Assembly: GCF_002920615.1 (NCBI RefSeq)
Contig: NZ_PQSU01000007.1
Span: 62,001 to 126,000, forward strand
Origin: Streptomyces sp. Ru62
GTDB lineage: Bacteria > Actinomycetota > Actinomycetes > Streptomycetales > Streptomycetaceae
Length of the DNA: 64,000 bases
Reading direction: 5' to 3'
How positions within the stretch are numbered: position 1 is the stretch's first letter; each line of letters opens with the position of its first letter. Of this stretch, positions 62,491-64,000 are shown one piece after another. Both the position numbers and the translations under genes were made by a program. The notes below the pieces were generated by a model. It had not been told where the DNA came from, did not search any database, and saw only the letters and a list, made by a program, of their open reading frames with translations.

Positions 62491-62781
62491 GTGAAGAACA
62501 AGCGCAGCCTGAAGGTCGCGATAGCCGCCGGTGCCCTCGTCATCGCCGGTGCCACTCCGGCCCTGGCCACCATCTCCTACCCGGCGGAGGGTGGCACCTG
62601 GGACCACGGAGCAGGCACCTCGTACGTGTGGTCCGACTACTACCTGTCCAGCCGCTGCCACGGCTCGACCTCCGTCGGTGAGTACATCGACACCGACGAG
62701 GCGAGCGCGGGCAACTGGAGCATCACCCAGGCCGACGCTGCGCTGTACGGCAACAAGGCGTACTACAAGACCAGCTGCTGA
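62491..62781 (+). CDS. Lactococcin-972-family bacteriocin precursor
   Basis: 96 residues. Signal peptide about 1-27 (LKVAIAAGALVIAGATPALA), mature part with the Lcn972 pattern: GGTWDHG, VWSDYYLSSRCHGSTSVG and, at the end, GNKAYYKTSC. Two Cys remain in the mature region. Lcn972 of Lactococcus binds lipid II and blocks septum formation in dividing cells. GTG 62491 has GGAAGA six bases upstream; ATG 62470 in frame is an alternative. Followed after 142 bases by the associated membrane protein. Confidence 0.85.
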   Translation: MKNKRSLKVAIAAGALVIAGATPALATISYPAEGGTWDHGAGTSYVWSDYYLSSRCHGSTSVGEYIDTDEASAGNWSITQADAALYGNKAYYKTSC

Positions 62782-62829
62782 CCCATCGGGGCCGGTGAGC
62801 CCCTGTTCCTCGTGGTGAGGTGAGCACCT

Positions 62830-62867
62830 CCGCCCGCGGAGAGAATGCCATGTCTCCCCGCGGGCGG
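62830..62867 (+). terminator. Stem-loop between bacteriocin and membrane-protein genes
   Basis: CCGCCCGCGG and CCGCGGGCGG form a perfect ten-base stem, 18-base loop. It can reduce read-through, giving more bacteriocin than immunity or export message. Confidence 0.65.
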
Positions 62868-62923
62868 TCCACTCCCCGCCTGTTCTGCCCTCCCGGAGCC
62901 GCGCTCCCCGATCTGGGTCGTCG

Positions 62924-64000
62924 ATGCTGCACCGAAGTATCAAGTTCGTTCACGCCGCCGTACTGGCGTTCTCCGCAGTGCTCTCCTTCCTGTTCCTCCG
63001 AGACCTCGACGGACGCTGGGTCATGGGCCACACGGCCGTCGTCTGGGTGACGGACACCAAGGGGGAGACCACCGGCGCCCATGTCACCCGAGTCATGGCC
63101 GAGTTCGCCCGGTCCCACGGGGCGACGGTCGCGCGCGAGACCCCCGACCTCAAAGAGCCGTACAGCCGGCGGCATCTCTACCTGGCCCCCGGAGGACCCC
63201 ACTCCGACTGGCTGCGCGACGGCTACCCCGCCTTCGACCGCGACTACCGCACCGATGTGCACCCCGTCGCCGAGCTGGGCAACCGCGATCCGCGGGGCTA
63301 CTACTACGTGTTCGGCTCGGACCGGGACGTCGCCGAACTGGTCCGGACGTTCACCGGCCTCGGCTTCGAGGCGGCGCCCTACCGCCCCTACTCGCTCGGG
63401 CAGCTGACCCCGGCCTACTCCGACAGCGCTCTGCTCCGCTCCTTCTTCGTCGTCACCCTCGCCGTCGTGACGATGACGGGCGCCGGCGTCATGCTCAGCG
63501 CCAAGGGATACGGGGTGCAGCGCCTCCAGGGCAGGTCGTTCGGGCAGATCCTGCTGCGGGACCTGCGGCAACTGGCGACCTTCTGGGCGGCGGCCTTCGG
63601 CGGGGTGACCGCCCTGGCCCTGCTGCTGCTCGGCCTCTACAACGGACTGGCCTGGATCGGCCTCTTCGCCCTGATCGCCCTGGGTGTCGCCGCCGTCCTC
63701 GGGCTCGTCTCCCTCGCCGTGCACGCGATCACGCTCCAGCTCACCTCCCAGACCGCCCTGTTGCGAGCGCTGAAGGGCGAACTCCCCGCCCGGACCGCCG
63801 CGATGAGCACGTACCTGGTGCGGATCCCCGCGCTGCTGCTCGCGGTGAGCATCGCCGGTGACGTCGTCATGGCCGGACAGAACATCGCCAGCCGGGAAGC
63901 CAGCATCGAGACGTACCGGAAGATCGGCGACACCACGGCGATCGCCCTCAACGGCAGCACGGCGAGCGAGGGCGCCTTCGAAGTCCTGGACGAGAAGGTG
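62924..64000 (+). CDS. Bacteriocin-associated integral membrane protein (3' truncated by window edge)
   Basis: ATG 62924; the frame is open to the last base, giving 359 residues of a longer protein. An N-terminal span (FVHAAVLAFSAVLSFLFL), an extracytoplasmic domain of about 130 residues, then several spans (SFFVVTLAVVTMTGAGVML; FWAAAFGGVTALALLLLGLY; LFALIALGVAAVLGLVSLAV). This matches the membrane proteins linked to Lcn972 (putative immunity or export), commonly with an ABC ATPase next to them. The ribosome site is weak. A next gene, probably the ATPase, should lie outside. Confidence 0.85.
   Translation, partial: MLHRSIKFVHAAVLAFSAVLSFLFLRDLDGRWVMGHTAVVWVTDTKGETTGAHVTRVMAEFARSHGATVARETPDLKEPYSRRHLYLAPGGPHSDWLRDGYPAFDRDYRTDVHPVAELGNRDPRGYYYVFGSDRDVAELVRTFTGLGFEAAPYRPYSLGQLTPAYSDSALLRSFFVVTLAVVTMTGAGVMLSAKGYGVQRLQGRSFGQILLRDLRQLATFWAAAFGGVTALALLLLGLYNGLAWIGLFALIALGVAAVLGLVSLAVHAITLQLTSQTALLRALKGELPARTAAMSTYLVRIPALLLAVSIAGDVVMAGQNIASREASIETYRKIGDTTAIALNGSTASEGAFEVLDEKV

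Noticed and set aside
1..64000. tRNA, rRNA or CRISPR arrays
   Set aside because: No cloverleaf with a TTCGANTC-type T loop, no rRNA-like block, and no spaced identical repeats of 24-40 bases were seen.

Overview
This window is high-GC actinobacterial chromosome, almost certainly Streptomyces. Third positions are overwhelmingly G/C, GTG starts and short start/stop overlaps (ATGA, GTGA) are common, and many families are Streptomyces-typical: an OleD-like macrolide glycosyltransferase, a SAV_2148-type protein, mycothiol-linked DsbA, Rpf, a lactococcin-972-type bacteriocin and the short 'SRRHVDL' sulfur leader peptide. No rRNA, tRNA, CRISPR array or intact insertion sequence was seen.

Layout. 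0-15.4 kb: the 3' end of a copper amine oxidase, a SAV_2148/HEPN-type gene, a DEDDh exonuclease, an APH-fold kinase, a three-gene sugar ABC importer (two permeases plus lipoprotein), an OleD-like glycosyltransferase under a TetR-style palindrome, an MMPL exporter whose start appears frameshifted, a ketopantoate-reductase-like gene, a DsbA-like gene, then two unfamiliar proteins (13.5-15.4 kb) that share a 19-residue amyloid-like motif.

15.4-26.5 kb: a tightly coupled minus-strand operon, read in order: Fn3-repeat protein, TRAFAC-type GTPase 1, GTPase-associated protein 1 (GAP1)-like protein, membrane-anchored GTPase 2, a 41-aa membrane peptide, TerY-like vWA protein, PP2C phosphatase, protein kinase with zinc ribbon. 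This joins a TerY-P style vWA/phosphatase/kinase triad to a GTPase/GAP1 module. Such modules have been predicted computationally as regulated biological-conflict systems, and it is the best candidate here for an undescribed machine.

26.7-36.1 kb: an assimilatory sulfur locus on the minus strand (leader peptide, sulfite reductase, zinc-ribbon protein, cysH, cysC, cysD, cysN, sulfonate-type ABC importer, CbiX/sirohydrochlorin chelatase). The importer brings in a sulfur source, CysDN/CysC/CysH/Sir reduce sulfate to sulfide, and CbiX probably completes siroheme for Sir.

36.3-45.6 kb: assorted single genes (GNAT, secreted protein, GAF regulator, AidB-like acyl-CoA dehydrogenase, YihY/BrkB, VC0807-like membrane protein, AraC regulator, VOC protein). 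45.6-56.0 kb: a cluster of secreted proteins, three of which pair a different cell-wall-hydrolase-type domain (Rpf, DUF1906, NlpC/P60-like) with the same six-fold 46-residue repeat, probably a six-bladed beta-propeller; a LuxR-type regulator sits among them. 56-62.2 kb: decayed DNA, ThuA-like protein, isocitrate-lyase-family enzyme, small secreted proteins, and a LacI regulator divergent from a carboxylesterase. 62.3-64 kb: a lactococcin-972-like bacteriocin and the start of its bacteriocin-associated membrane protein, which runs off the window.
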